From Methanoregulaceae archaeon (GTDB lineage: Archaea > Halobacteriota > Methanomicrobia > Methanomicrobiales > Methanospirillaceae): a stretch of 64,000 nucleotides of DNA. The stretch spans positions 248,001-312,000 of the forward strand of contig JACTVG010000001.1 in the NCBI GenBank assembly GCA_015660965.1, read 5' to 3'. Under the pieces are notes generated by a model. That model was not told the origin of the DNA and did not search any database. It worked only from the letters and a program-made list of their open reading frames with translations. Positions 46,459 to 56,438 of the stretch are shown here, in pieces. The translations under genes and the position numbers were made by a program. Position 1 is the first letter of the stretch. Every line of letters begins with the position of its first letter.

Positions 46459-47406
46459 TTATGTTATATGATATTCTTTTTTTATCCATGAAATCATCAT
46501 CTTCAGCCCTTCGTCCAGCGATACTTTGGGTTTCCATTTGAGATCGCGCCGTATGAGTGAGATATCTGCATAAAGCCCAAACTGGTCAGCCGGTGTTGAC
46601 CCTTCAAATTTCACCGGATATGTTTTCGGGTTATGTCCATACAATGCAATTTCCTTTCTTACCAGATCCCCTACATATGTTTTCTGGCCTGCCGCCAGAT
46701 TGTATGTTTTCCCAAATGTGTTCTCATCCTCAAGAGAAGAACACCACACATCAACGACATCATCGATATAGATAAAATCCCTGAAGCGGTCTTTGCTGCC
46801 CTTCACCCAGATTGTCTCATTCTTCATAAGATAGGCAAGAAAGATACTGACCATGCCCTGCTTCATATTTGTCATATTCTGTCCCGGCCCGTAAACACTG
46901 AACATCCTGAAGCAGGTCGATGATAATCCATCCTTGGAGAAATTCCGGATATACTGCTCACTGGAAAATTTGGAAATCCCGTAAAATGATAGGGGGTTGC
47001 AGACTTCATTTTCTGAGACCGGATTATGCGGTACATCCCCGTAAATTGCCATTGAACTGGCGTACATGAAGCGGGGGATCTTGTTTTTCATGCACCATTT
47101 CAGGAGAAGCAGTGTTCCCAGCGTATTGACTTTCAAGTCAAGTTCCGGTTTGGCGTGAGATATCTCTCCTGATGACTGGGCAGCGAGATGGAGTACTGCT
47201 TGATAGCTCTTACCAGAGATAGAAGAAATGCACTTTTGTTTCGAGATATCGCCCTTGATGAAATCAACATTATCGGGAATGTTCTTTCCATTTCCCGTTG
47301 TAAGATTGTCAATAATGGTGACATCATAACCCGTTTCTTCGAGCCGTCTGGCAATGTGGGAGCCGATAAATCCGGCTCCCCCGGTTATCAGGATTTTGTT
47401 TTTCAT
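46459..47406 (-). CDS. NAD-dependent epimerase (UDP-glucose/GlcNAc 4-epimerase-like)
   Basis: A 315-residue extended SDR. Glycine motif TGGAGFIGSHIARRL; IDNLTTGNGKN is the adenosine-binding loop found in GalE-type enzymes; catalytic SSMAIYGDVPH and YGISK. It is likely a UDP-sugar 4-epimerase. Its stop lies 28 bases before the start of the cytidylyltransferase gene. Confidence 0.87.
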   Translation of the reverse strand: MKNKILITGGAGFIGSHIARRLEETGYDVTIIDNLTTGNGKNIPDNVDFIKGDISKQKCISSISGKSYQAVLHLAAQSSGEISHAKPELDLKVNTLGTLLLLKWCMKNKIPRFMYASSMAIYGDVPHNPVSENEVCNPLSFYGISKFSSEQYIRNFSKDGLSSTCFRMFSVYGPGQNMTNMKQGMVSIFLAYLMKNETIWVKGSKDRFRDFIYIDDVVDVWCSSLEDENTFGKTYNLAAGQKTYVGDLVRKEIALYGHNPKTYPVKFEGSTPADQFGLYADISLIRRDLKWKPKVSLDEGLKMMISWIKKEYHIT

Positions 47407-47425
47407 AATTTTATGAATATTATGT

Positions 47426-48460
47426 TCATGCGATCTGAACGTCCTTCTGGTAATTCTGTTCCGTTAAGGGTAAGCATACTTTCGTGTTCATGTGCTCATC
47501 AGAGACGTGGAGTCCGAGGACCAGTTCAAGGGATTTCTGGCCATCTTCTCCTGTACTGCTGACTGGATTGCCGGAAAGGAGTTCTTCCATTGCTCTTGAA
47601 GTTAAAGTAACAATATCAAATTTTTCTGTACTATGGAATGGTATGATCTCCATATTTGTACCGTATCTTGTACAGGGAATTTCCCGGTTAGGGCCTGTTC
47701 TTGCCCATATCTGCCAGGTGTCGTTCAGTTCGTCAATGATGATACGGCCTAAGGCACCAACGATCTGGAAACTGTACTGGACCCCTGTGTCCTCAGAGGT
47801 ATCAAGGAAGAAACGGCACCCGTTTTTAAACTTGACGATACCATAACCACCAGGATCGACAAAAGCAATACCCCTCGGATTGGGTGTTCCGGTTTTATCG
47901 AGAAATCCTACGATCCATTCTGGCTCGCTTGCCGTAAGAAAGCGTGCTGTATCAAAGAAGTGGATAGCAAAATTTCCGATGCCGGTTGATCCGCAACTGA
48001 AATACAAGTGCCTGATTTCACCGATAATATTTTCTGAGATCAGTTTTTTCAGGTTTAAATAATTTTTGTTCCATCTCCGTATATGGTTGACTGCAAGACG
48101 GGTCTCATTCTTTTTACATACCTCGATAACCCTCCGGGCATCGGATAGATTTGTTGCCATTGGTTTCTCGCATAAAATGTTTTTAATTCCCGCTTCGGAA
48201 CCATCAATAGTGACTTTGGCGTGAGTGGGTCCATTTGTTACAACACTCAAAATATCGATGTTGTTTTTTTCATTTTTTAGTAGATTCAGGTGATTATTGT
48301 ATATATGATCGGGATTGAATGCAGGCAGGTTTTTTTTAACTTTATTCGGCTCCCAGTCAGAAATTGCTACAATATCGACACCAATTTTTGAATATGCTGT
48401 GTAGTGTCTCTGGCCCATTCCTCCAAAACCAATTATTGCCGCTTTCTTTCTGTTGGTCAT
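47426..48460 (-). CDS. Gfo/Idh/MocA-family sugar oxidoreductase
   Basis: A 344-residue protein. Nucleotide-binding start AIIGFGGMGQRHYTA; SVVTNGPTHAKVTI; and the family catalytic Lys in ILCEKPMATNLSDARR. The C-terminal beta-sheet domain has FAIHFFDTARFL. The family oxidises or reduces sugar hydroxyls, for example WlbA/WbpB making 3-keto sugar acids. It lies with epimerases and a cytidylyltransferase. Confidence 0.88.
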   Translation of the reverse strand: MTNRKKAAIIGFGGMGQRHYTAYSKIGVDIVAISDWEPNKVKKNLPAFNPDHIYNNHLNLLKNEKNNIDILSVVTNGPTHAKVTIDGSEAGIKNILCEKPMATNLSDARRVIEVCKKNETRLAVNHIRRWNKNYLNLKKLISENIIGEIRHLYFSCGSTGIGNFAIHFFDTARFLTASEPEWIVGFLDKTGTPNPRGIAFVDPGGYGIVKFKNGCRFFLDTSEDTGVQYSFQIVGALGRIIIDELNDTWQIWARTGPNREIPCTRYGTNMEIIPFHSTEKFDIVTLTSRAMEELLSGNPVSSTGEDGQKSLELVLGLHVSDEHMNTKVCLPLTEQNYQKDVQIA

Positions 48461-48499
48461 CTGGTAATCATTCCGTCATAATTTTTGATAATTTTACTA

Positions 48500-49381
48500 T
48501 CATTTTTTTGTTATAACAGCATACAATGTATCACAGAGGAACTGTTTCTCAAGACATTGTGCATATTCACTGAGCAGGACTTGGGAGAAAACATCATTAT
48601 AGCGTCCTGCGCCACCAGGTTTTTCATACATCATCCAGTGCATGTGGTTTGAAAGATCATATCTCTGTCGGGGATGAATCATGAATTCAGAGATGCCGGC
48701 AGTCCGAAATGTTCGGGATAGCGTATCCTTGGAATAGTAAAACTGGTGAGCAGGGGTAAAATAAAATGACTTGAACCCGGGGATATCATATAACTTCAGG
48801 AGAGCATCGTCGACGTTCGGGACGATAATGAAGAGTTTTCCACTTTTTTTTAAAATTCTCATTACGCCCTTCAGATAATTGACAGGATCTCCGATATGTT
48901 CCAACAGGAAAAACATGAAAATACGATCAAATTGTTCATTCTTGCATTCATTTACTGATTCGTATATGTGAATCCCGATATTTTCACAATACTCCTTCAG
49001 TAGCAGATGTGTCTCTATCCCGGAGACTCCAGACACATGGTCTCGGATTGTTGCAAGGAAATAGCCGGAAGCACAACCCAGTTCCAGACATTCGTGGTTT
49101 TTCTTAAGATCCGTCCTGGTCCATTCGAAATACAAACGTGCATCCGGTAATCGTGATTCAAAAAGTTTGGCAGGTGTTGTCCCTTTTTCGCTACTGTATA
49201 TTTCCCCATACTCCTTTTCATAAAATAACCGCTCTTCATCTGCGGTCATCTGCGGGTAAAGATATAAGAGACCACAATCTTGGCACTTGTATACTTTCCG
49301 TGGGGACTCGTATCTCAGTTTTTCAGACATGATATCCGAGTGAATGTGGTGACACAGGGGGCAAACTACTGATGAGCTCAT
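48500..49381 (-). CDS. Zinc-ribbon SAM-dependent methyltransferase
   Basis: About 293 residues from the ATG at 49,381, with GAGG 7 bases upstream; a preceding ATG at 49,411 is less likely. N-terminal Cys pairs (CPLCHHIH and CQDCGLLYL) form a zinc ribbon. The SAM motif is CLELGCASGYFLA. This arrangement is common in sugar C-methyltransferase-like and related proteins of glycan clusters. It likely methylates a nucleotide sugar. Confidence 0.83.
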   Translation of the reverse strand: MSSSVVCPLCHHIHSDIMSEKLRYESPRKVYKCQDCGLLYLYPQMTADEERLFYEKEYGEIYSSEKGTTPAKLFESRLPDARLYFEWTRTDLKKNHECLELGCASGYFLATIRDHVSGVSGIETHLLLKEYCENIGIHIYESVNECKNEQFDRIFMFFLLEHIGDPVNYLKGVMRILKKSGKLFIIVPNVDDALLKLYDIPGFKSFYFTPAHQFYYSKDTLSRTFRTAGISEFMIHPRQRYDLSNHMHWMMYEKPGGAGRYNDVFSQVLLSEYAQCLEKQFLCDTLYAVITKK

Positions 49382-49432
49382 TGTTATTCCTCTTGGGTGC
49401 TTAAGGTTCATTAATTACAGGCAGGGTTCAAG

Positions 49433-50344
49433 TCACGGTTTCTTATGTTGGGCATCCTGATCCAGTTCTTTCTGGACTTCCCGCAGACAATCCAGAATTC
49501 CTTCACTGATATCCACATACGTGGATAGATTTACGCGTATAGGCACATCCTTTTCAAATGAATATGGGGAAATGATGTAATGTTTGTGCTGTTCTGCCGG
49601 AGTATAATAGATTGTGACATCTTTTCCGATAATTTCCTTGAGCATAGAAAAAAATTCTTCAATCTTCATCCTCTGGTGGCCGGTAATCAGGACGGATTTG
49701 TTGGAGAAAGTCGGATCCTCGGCAATCCGAACGGTTTCCCGTGCGGCATCAAAAATATGAATATATTCACGGACAGCGTCCTTTGAACTGATATAGGTAA
49801 ATTCTCCGGTTGTAAGGAGCGCCTTGCACGCGATATAGATGAAATTCCAGTGGTTTGCGTCGCGCCCATAAAGACTTCCATATTTGAGAATGGTATAATT
49901 CAGTCCAAATTCATTATGATATGTTTTGCATAGAGATTCCCCGGCTTGTTTTGATACTCGGTAAAATGATCCCCACTTTCCAGCGGTATAAACAGAACTC
50001 GCAAAAAGGAATCGCTTTACTCCGGCATGCCTTGCCGCCTCAAGACAGTTAGCAGTACCTACAACATTGATTTGCATGGTCTGCTGGGGCATCGTACGCG
50101 TTATGTCGATGTCAGCGATAGCTGCCGTATGGAATACAATGTCGCAATCTTTCATAGCGGCACATAATGCCGGGTAATTGAGAATATCCCCCTGAATATA
50201 TTCAACCTGGGAACTGTCAGCCGAGTTCTTAAATTCATCTGGTATGGCAAGGTCGTATATGACTGCTTCGTGATTGCCTTTGACAAGTTCTTTGACAAGG
50301 TAACTTCCGAGAAATCCGGAACCGCCCGTAACTAATGCTCTCAT
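49433..50344 (-). CDS. NAD-dependent epimerase/dehydratase
   Basis: A 303-residue extended SDR with TGGSGFLGSYLVKEL, FHTAAIADIDIT, catalytic ASSVYTAGK and YRVSKQAGE. Substrate not assignable. It shares 4 bases (ATGA) with the hydroxyacid dehydrogenase gene upstream, so both are translated together. Confidence 0.85.
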   Translation of the reverse strand: MRALVTGGSGFLGSYLVKELVKGNHEAVIYDLAIPDEFKNSADSSQVEYIQGDILNYPALCAAMKDCDIVFHTAAIADIDITRTMPQQTMQINVVGTANCLEAARHAGVKRFLFASSVYTAGKWGSFYRVSKQAGESLCKTYHNEFGLNYTILKYGSLYGRDANHWNFIYIACKALLTTGEFTYISSKDAVREYIHIFDAARETVRIAEDPTFSNKSVLITGHQRMKIEEFFSMLKEIIGKDVTIYYTPAEQHKHYIISPYSFEKDVPIRVNLSTYVDISEGILDCLREVQKELDQDAQHKKP

Positions 50345-51273
50345 TTCACCAGTCCCTTTTTAATTTCAATTATATGTTCTACCGCTTCCATTTCCATATC
50401 CTGACGTGATTCAATCGTGTTGGATGCTACATGGGGTGTTACTATCACTTGTGGATATATGAGTAATGTTCCTGAATATGGTTCGTTAGAGAAGACATCC
50501 AACCCCGCAGCATATACGATCCCCTCATTCAGTGCATGCTCGAGGGCAATTTCATCGATTAGCGAACCTCGTGACGTATTGATAATTATGCATCCTCTTT
50601 TGCAGTGTTTAAAGATATGTTCATCGAAAAGGGCGGAACCGTTCTGCTGGGGTACAGCATGGATTGTTATGATATCCGCTCCGGCTGCCAGATCTTTTAG
50701 TGACGTAAAAGCCGTCCAGGTTGAAGATGACGGTTCGGGCAGATAGGGATCAAAATAGGTAATTTTGCATCCTAATGCCTGAAGCATTGATGCTACTGTC
50801 GAACCGATCCTTCCCATACCAACAATACCAATCGTTTTTCCCATCAATAGAGTTCCGGGCTGAATAGAAAAATCTCTCCGGCGGATTTGGGAATTATAGT
50901 CTGGTATGTGTTTGAGTATGGTGAGAATAAGAGCAAGTGTATGTTCTGCCACAGAAAGTGCAGGTGCTTGCGGAGTGTTGAGTATACAAAGACTTCTATT
51001 CTCTGCTGCTTTAAGATCGATATTATCAATGCCGACACCCACACGGGATAATACCTTCAGCCTTGGAGATGACTCGATCACGTTCTTGGTGAATCGTTCC
51101 GTTCCGGCAATAACGTATTCCGCCTGGTGAATTGCACTGATCAAGGCGTCTTCTGATAAACGCGAGCCCGTTGAATTAATGTATACAATCTCAAATTCAT
51201 TGCGTAGTAATCCCATTGCAGGACCATTTTGATTGAAAGATCGTATTGTAACCGCGACGGGGGGTTTTATCAT
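50341..51273 (-). CDS. D-isomer 2-hydroxyacid dehydrogenase
   Basis: A 310-residue protein. NAD-binding motif GIVGMGRIGSTVASML, catalytic Arg in NTSRGSLIDEIAL, then a late Glu and His (VTPHVASNTIES). SerA/GyaR-like length without the regulatory domain. In this place it may reduce a keto-acid sugar precursor, or simply be recruited to that role. First gene of the minus-strand run that extends to 31,798. Confidence 0.88.
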   Translation of the reverse strand: MIKPPVAVTIRSFNQNGPAMGLLRNEFEIVYINSTGSRLSEDALISAIHQAEYVIAGTERFTKNVIESSPRLKVLSRVGVGIDNIDLKAAENRSLCILNTPQAPALSVAEHTLALILTILKHIPDYNSQIRRRDFSIQPGTLLMGKTIGIVGMGRIGSTVASMLQALGCKITYFDPYLPEPSSSTWTAFTSLKDLAAGADIITIHAVPQQNGSALFDEHIFKHCKRGCIIINTSRGSLIDEIALEHALNEGIVYAAGLDVFSNEPYSGTLLIYPQVIVTPHVASNTIESRQDMEMEAVEHIIEIKKGLVK

Positions 51274-51386
51274 GATGATTCACGCTAATATCGCTTTTAT
51301 AACATATGTATCAATTGTAAAAAACCTTTATTCGCCTGTTCATCCAACAACAATTTATTGGTCTTAAGAGAAAACGTTATAAAGTA

Positions 51387-53227
51387 ATGAAAAAAGGAAA
51401 AGTTCTGATTATTTCCCTTTCTCATATATCCGAATACAGGAAAATAATTAAAAAAAAAAGATCCAGGAACCCTTCCACTGGATTTATTTCGGAAAAAATT
51501 ATCCTAGGCTCCGCGAACTGGAAAGAAATTTCGGAGTTACCAATACCCGCATTTCTATAGGTAAACGGCTCCAGGATATTGCAAGGGAATACCGGAAAAG
51601 CTATATCGACTATATCGGATCCCTTATCCCTACAGATAATCATGTTCTCTGGTGGGCGTCATCTGTTTCCGAAAAAAGCCCGCTCATATCGAATGTGCTG
51701 CTCTATTTTTGTTACATAAAAATTTTTCAGGAAACTGTAAATGGCGATCACGGCAATCTCGTCTTTATCTGTGAAAACCGTGCCCTATCGGAAGCTTTGG
51801 TAAAAAATTGTCCCCCTGAATGTAACATGGATATATTGACCTATGAATCACCGATCAGCAGATTCAGAGAAAAGATCTCTTATTCCATTTCCGTTATCCT
51901 GCGGAAATCCTGGTTTTTTTCGAGATATATTTCGCGTATTGTTATGGCAGGGATCTTTCGCAGGGTGAAACATTTTATAAGGAGATCCCACAAACTGCAA
52001 CAATCTCACGGATATGTGGCAATGCACTCATGGGCTGATGACCGGTCTTTTCTAAAAAACCAGAAATTTGAAAATATTTTTTTCATGGGGATTGCGGACC
52101 GGTTTATGGAAAAAAAGATCCCCTTTTTTTATCTTATCGATGTTCTTCCGACATATTTTTACCCGCAAGCTCTTTTGAAATTAATCCGGAATGATGAAGA
52201 ATTTATACTGCTCGAAGAACTTATCAGTCCGTCTGATGTATGGAAATCTCTCAATTATATGAGGTCTACCCCTCTGACGAAAAGACCACTTCCTTCATGG
52301 GAAAGAATTGATATGACGGATATCGTTTTTGAGGAATTTCGAAGGGATAACCTGAATATCCGCCGTGAAGAATCGTATCTTCGTTACTGCTCTACACGAT
52401 CGCTGAAGCAAAACTACCGTACAGATATTTTTTTGTATCTTTTTGAAAACCAGATCTGGGAAAAATTATTTTGTGCCGGAATTCGTGAATTCGAAAAGGA
52501 GACCAAACTTGTGGGATATGCACATACCCTTGTGAGATCGATGTATACGTGTTATTCCATGTCCCGGCATGAGAGGAACATCATGCCGCTCCCAGATATC
52601 ATAATTGCAAGCGGGGAACTGGGAAAAACTACTCTAGAACAATCCGGGTTTACCGATGAAACAATCCTTGTTGGTGGTGCTTTACGGTACCCCCATATTA
52701 ACCAGAGAATTTCTGGTGTTCAGCCAAAAAAGCCATTAAATAAAAAGAAAGTCTTGATCGCATTATCAGGAGGCCTGGATGAATCCTTGGAACTTATCAG
52801 TAAGGTCGTAAAATCGCTGAATGGGCTTGATGTCGACATCATTGTCAAATGCCATCCGGTGTTACCATACATTCAAATATCCCGATATATAGGCGAATTT
52901 TCGGAAAAATTGATTGTGTCTGATAAATCCATTGATTCTCTCCTTGCTGACACAGATCTCGTTTTTTATACTGAAACAACTGTTAGTGTTGAAGCGCTGG
53001 CTCAGGGGATTCCGATTATCCATGTCAAATCCGATTGCCGAATTGACATGAATATTTTTGAGGATCTTCCTTCGGTACCAAGCGAGAGTGACAGTACCTC
53101 CTTACAAAAGGCAGCAATGAATGCATTAACCGTATCGCGACCCATAATCTCAGAAGAAAATCAGCGATTTATCAAATGTTTGTTTTTACCGGTAAGAGAT
53201 GATATCGTTGAAATGTTTACGACATAA
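51387..53227 (+). pseudogene. Surface carbohydrate biosynthesis protein, frameshifted at an A10 tract
   Basis: Two frames make one protein. Frame A begins ATG at 51,387 (KKGKVLIISLSHISEYRK) and reads into ten A at 51,450-51,459. In frame B coding resumes directly after this run (IQEPFHWIYFGKNYP, LRELERNFGV, WWASSVSEKSPL) and continues without a stop to 53,227. One additional A, or a -1 slip, joins them to about 613 residues. The whole resembles proteins of the surface-carbohydrate family TIGR04326, with a GT-B-like C-terminus (IALSGGLDESL, VKCHPVLPY). The only obvious start inside frame B is far downstream (about 51,695). It is marked pseudogene, but could be phase-variable, a programmed frameshift, or a sequencing error. 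Confidence 0.7.
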
Positions 53228-53313
53228 CTTAATAGTGTGATACGAGGTAACTGACTGATTTTATAGTCCTGAGAAAATGATCAACCCCGTTCGTTGATGA
53301 CGATTGAAACTAA

Positions 53314-54460
53314 TTAATTCGAGATCCTTTCGTAAAGATACCCCCATGTTGAAAATTCGGAGACAATATAACCATCATTGCGAATCAATCCCGGGAACCG
53401 GTAGATATGTTTGAAAAATTCAGAGGGTAATTCAAATCTCGGATCACTGAGATCGATATATTGAGAATTCCCAGCTATTGATTGCGGGGATCCCTCAACA
53501 TTTGCATGGAGGAAGAATGATGTGCATATCCTGTTTATCTGGTGTAAATATTCAGTCACGGTTTCTGCACTCATCTGGCTCATGCTGTGGGAATTAAAGA
53601 CCAGGCAGCAACACCAGTTAGGAAGTTTTTGAGCTGGTAATTGGGCAGGATGATGATATTATAGTGCCTGAAGTTAATCATTTCACCGGGATTTTCCCCG
53701 TATAATAATGTCTTTTTTTCGGGAAAATTACTCATTAAGAAATATGCCGCAATAATGCACATTTCACGAATGTCGAGATAAACATAAATGCACTTGGTTT
53801 TCAGGTGCTTAAAGAGATGGAATGGGAGTTACCAGTACCCGCCTCCAATTTCGATCACCACCGGCTTCTCATCGGTTGCCGAGATAAGACGAGAGATTCT
53901 CTGCGCATAATATGACTGGTGGAATGCAGGGAGCATCATGAATAACCGTTGTGGTCCACTCCGTGCATGTTTCCGATCTCTTTTGTATAATCGAGTACTT
54001 CATCAGGAAAGCCGGTCATCAGTTTCCAGACAGTATAATTACGTTTTATCGTGAGGAGGAGCCGGATCTTTTCCATGTATGTAACAGGAAAATTTCCTGA
54101 ACGGCTCAACCCCCTGTTGATTTTCTCAACGATCTCATCATAGTTTTCCTGTATTATTATCTCCCAGTCGCCGCTGATCTGATAGGGTTTTTCCTGCTCC
54201 CTTTGATCAGTCTCAGTCTTTTTATATGCCTGGACAATTCTCGCTATTGCCTCTTGGGTTATTGCAGTGTTTTTCCTTTCTGCACTTTTTATCCCGGGTT
54301 TAAGATCTTTCATATGAAATTTTGTATGTGGGTTAAATTCCACCCTGATGTACGCAAAAAAAATTCTCAAATCTCTCCCAACGCAATTAATGAGTCTAGA
54401 TAAAAAGCTCATTAATCCCTCATTTTTGATAATTTTAATGGATTCATGAATTAGATGCAT
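53314..54460 (-). pseudogene. Decayed paralogue of the sugar O-methyltransferase
   Basis: The fragments align end to end with the intact protein at 40,787-41,989: residues MHLIHESIKIIKNEGL match its MNIISDSIKIIKTEGL. Three breaks are visible. First, a frameshift near 53,936 after GNMHGVDHNGYS. Second, a stop in the SAM motif, where GGGYGSLP has become GGGYW-stop. Third, a frameshift near 53,600 before FNSHSMSQM. The coding frame resumes each time, so decay is recent. The two copies lie about 12 kb apart in the same orientation. Confidence 0.85.
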
Positions 54461-54614
54461 TAAGGCTTCCCCAACTGTTTATTGATATCAGGTTCTTAAT
54501 TCACGAAGACAATCACGGGTAATCATTCAGGACTACGAATACCTAATAATGTATATGCCGGAAGAATCAGGGAACTGCAGGCATTCATACTTATTCTCAT
54601 TTTCGACTATTAAA

Positions 54615-54623
54615 AATTTATAC
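54615..54623 (+). promoter_or_regulatory. TATA box of the CDP-sugar operon
   Basis: AATTTATAC, about 25 bases before the ATG at 54,646. The 54,461-54,645 gap contains no other feature I can support. Confidence 0.5.
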
Positions 54624-54645
54624 CACAAAAATCAACATAGGATTA

Positions 54646-55455
54646 ATGCAAAAAAAATTATTGAAAAAAAAAATACACCAACCTCTCGATGTAGTTATTT
54701 TTTGTGGAGGTCGCGGTACCCGGTTAAGCGAAAAAACCCGGGAGATGCCAAAACCTCTTGTAGAACTCGGGGAATATCCGGTTCTCTGGCATATCATGAA
54801 AATATATTCTGCATATAATCACCGGAAATTCATTCTTACCCTGGGTTATAAAGGTGAAATGATCATCGACTATTTCCTCAACCAGTATCCGGTTCTGCAG
54901 AATTTTAGTATAAATCTTCGCGACACTATTCCACCCAAAGCGAAGGATCCTTGGGAAATATCATTCGTCCATACAGGTCTTGAATCAAAAACTGCCAAGA
55001 GATTGTTACTGTGTAAAGATGCAATAAAAACCGGGACGTTTCTGGCAACATATGGAGATGGGGTCGCCGATATCAACCTTGCCAAACTCATTGAGCATCA
55101 TGAAAAAATAAAAAAACAGGAAAATATTATCGCAACGATCACCATAACCCGACCTTACTCGAAATATGGAATTGTCCGACTCAAGGGTAATATCGTCAAG
55201 GAGTTCAGCGAGAAACCCCAGATGAATGAATATGTCAATGTCGGATTCATGGTTCTTGAAAAGGAAATATTTGATTATATCGATCCTTCGACTGACGTAA
55301 TGTTCGAAGATACCCTGGAAGCAGTGGCTGAAAATAATAGACTCGGTTATTATATTCATGACGGGTTCTGGCATGCCATGGATACCTACAAAGATTATGC
55401 GGATATGAATGCTATGTGGAAGGAGGATCCAAAATGGAAAATATGGCAAGACTGA
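54646..55455 (+). CDS. rfbF: Glucose-1-phosphate cytidylyltransferase
   Basis: A 269-residue protein with the RfbF start FCGGRGTRLSEKTREMPKPL and the YGDGVADINL metal site, YVNVGFMVLE. It makes CDP-glucose from CTP and glucose 1-phosphate. The N-terminus is lysine-rich and encoded by runs of eight and ten A (54,650-54,657 and 54,664-54,673). It leads a plus-strand operon with a CDP-glucose dehydratase-like gene, a cupin epimerase, a reductase-like SDR and a glycosyltransferase. Confidence 0.92.
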   Translation: MQKKLLKKKIHQPLDVVIFCGGRGTRLSEKTREMPKPLVELGEYPVLWHIMKIYSAYNHRKFILTLGYKGEMIIDYFLNQYPVLQNFSINLRDTIPPKAKDPWEISFVHTGLESKTAKRLLLCKDAIKTGTFLATYGDGVADINLAKLIEHHEKIKKQENIIATITITRPYSKYGIVRLKGNIVKEFSEKPQMNEYVNVGFMVLEKEIFDYIDPSTDVMFEDTLEAVAENNRLGYYIHDGFWHAMDTYKDYADMNAMWKEDPKWKIWQD

Positions 55456-56438
55456 ATTTCTGGAGAGAAAAACGGGTTTTTGTAACCGGGGGAACTGGGA
55501 TCGTTGGTCTCAACCTGATAAACCAGCTGATAAATCTTGAAGCAGAAGTTGTTGCTCTCGTCAGGGACTGGGTTCCCCGCTCACGAATTCTTGGGTCGTG
55601 GCTGCAGGATATACAGAATGTCACCGTTGTAAGGGGAGAACTTGAAGATTTTGACTGTATCGAACGGACCATTGCTGAGTATGAAATCGAATGTATCTAT
55701 CATCTTGGCGCACAGACTATTGTTAATATCGGTAATCGCTCCCCGGTAACAACCTTCAAAGCAAATATCCAGGGAACCTGGAACCTGCTCGAAGCAGTCA
55801 GGAATCTTAACTCGTATTCAGAAGGCGTAAAGAGCGTGTGTGTAGCATCATCAGATAAGGCATATGGTACCAGTCACGTACTGCCATATACGGAAAATAT
55901 GCCTCTGAAAGGTGAACATCCCTATGATGCATCCAAGAGCTGTACTGATCTCTTATCCCAATGCTATGCCACTAGTTACCAGTTGCCGATCGGTGTGGCG
56001 AGGATGGGAAATATCTATGGCCCTGGTGACCTTAATTTCAACAGGATTATACCGGGAACGATTAAAGCACTTATTGAAAAGAAAAGGCCGGTTATTCGGA
56101 GCGATGGCAGGCCAGTACGTGAATACTTTTTTGTCAGTGACGCGGTTGATGCTTATCTGGTCATGGCAGAATCTCTGGAGAAGAAGAAAAATTATGGTCA
56201 GGCATTCAATTTCAGCAGTGGAGAGAAAATCAATGTACTGGATCTTGTAAACAAAATTATCTCTTTATTTGGACAGGATACGACCCCTGTTATCCTAAAC
56301 GAAAGTAAAAATGAGATCCTCAACCAGTACCTCTCAATAGATAAAGCCAGTCAATTGCTGAACTGGTCTCCGAAATACAGTCTGGATAGGGGTTTGCAGT
56401 TGACTATTCCCTGGTACCGGGACAAGGTGTTTGTATGA
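55434..56438 (+). CDS. rfbG: CDP-glucose 4,6-dehydratase-like protein
   Basis: About 334 residues from the ATG at 55,434, with GGAGG 8 bases upstream; the ATG at 55,416 overlaps more of rfbF. Glycine motif TGGTGIVGLNL; catalytic SSDKAYGT and YDASKSCTDL; RMGNIYGPGDLN. It overlaps rfbF by 22 bases. The reaction removes water from CDP-glucose to CDP-4-keto-6-deoxyglucose, precursor of 3,6-dideoxy and related sugars. Confidence 0.9.
   Translation: MENMARLNFWREKRVFVTGGTGIVGLNLINQLINLEAEVVALVRDWVPRSRILGSWLQDIQNVTVVRGELEDFDCIERTIAEYEIECIYHLGAQTIVNIGNRSPVTTFKANIQGTWNLLEAVRNLNSYSEGVKSVCVASSDKAYGTSHVLPYTENMPLKGEHPYDASKSCTDLLSQCYATSYQLPIGVARMGNIYGPGDLNFNRIIPGTIKALIEKKRPVIRSDGRPVREYFFVSDAVDAYLVMAESLEKKKNYGQAFNFSSGEKINVLDLVNKIISLFGQDTTPVILNESKNEILNQYLSIDKASQLLNWSPKYSLDRGLQLTIPWYRDKVFV

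Noticed and set aside
49381-49411. Upstream ATG for the zinc-ribbon methyltransferase
   Set aside because: The second ATG has GAGG at good spacing and gives the usual start directly before the Cys pairs.
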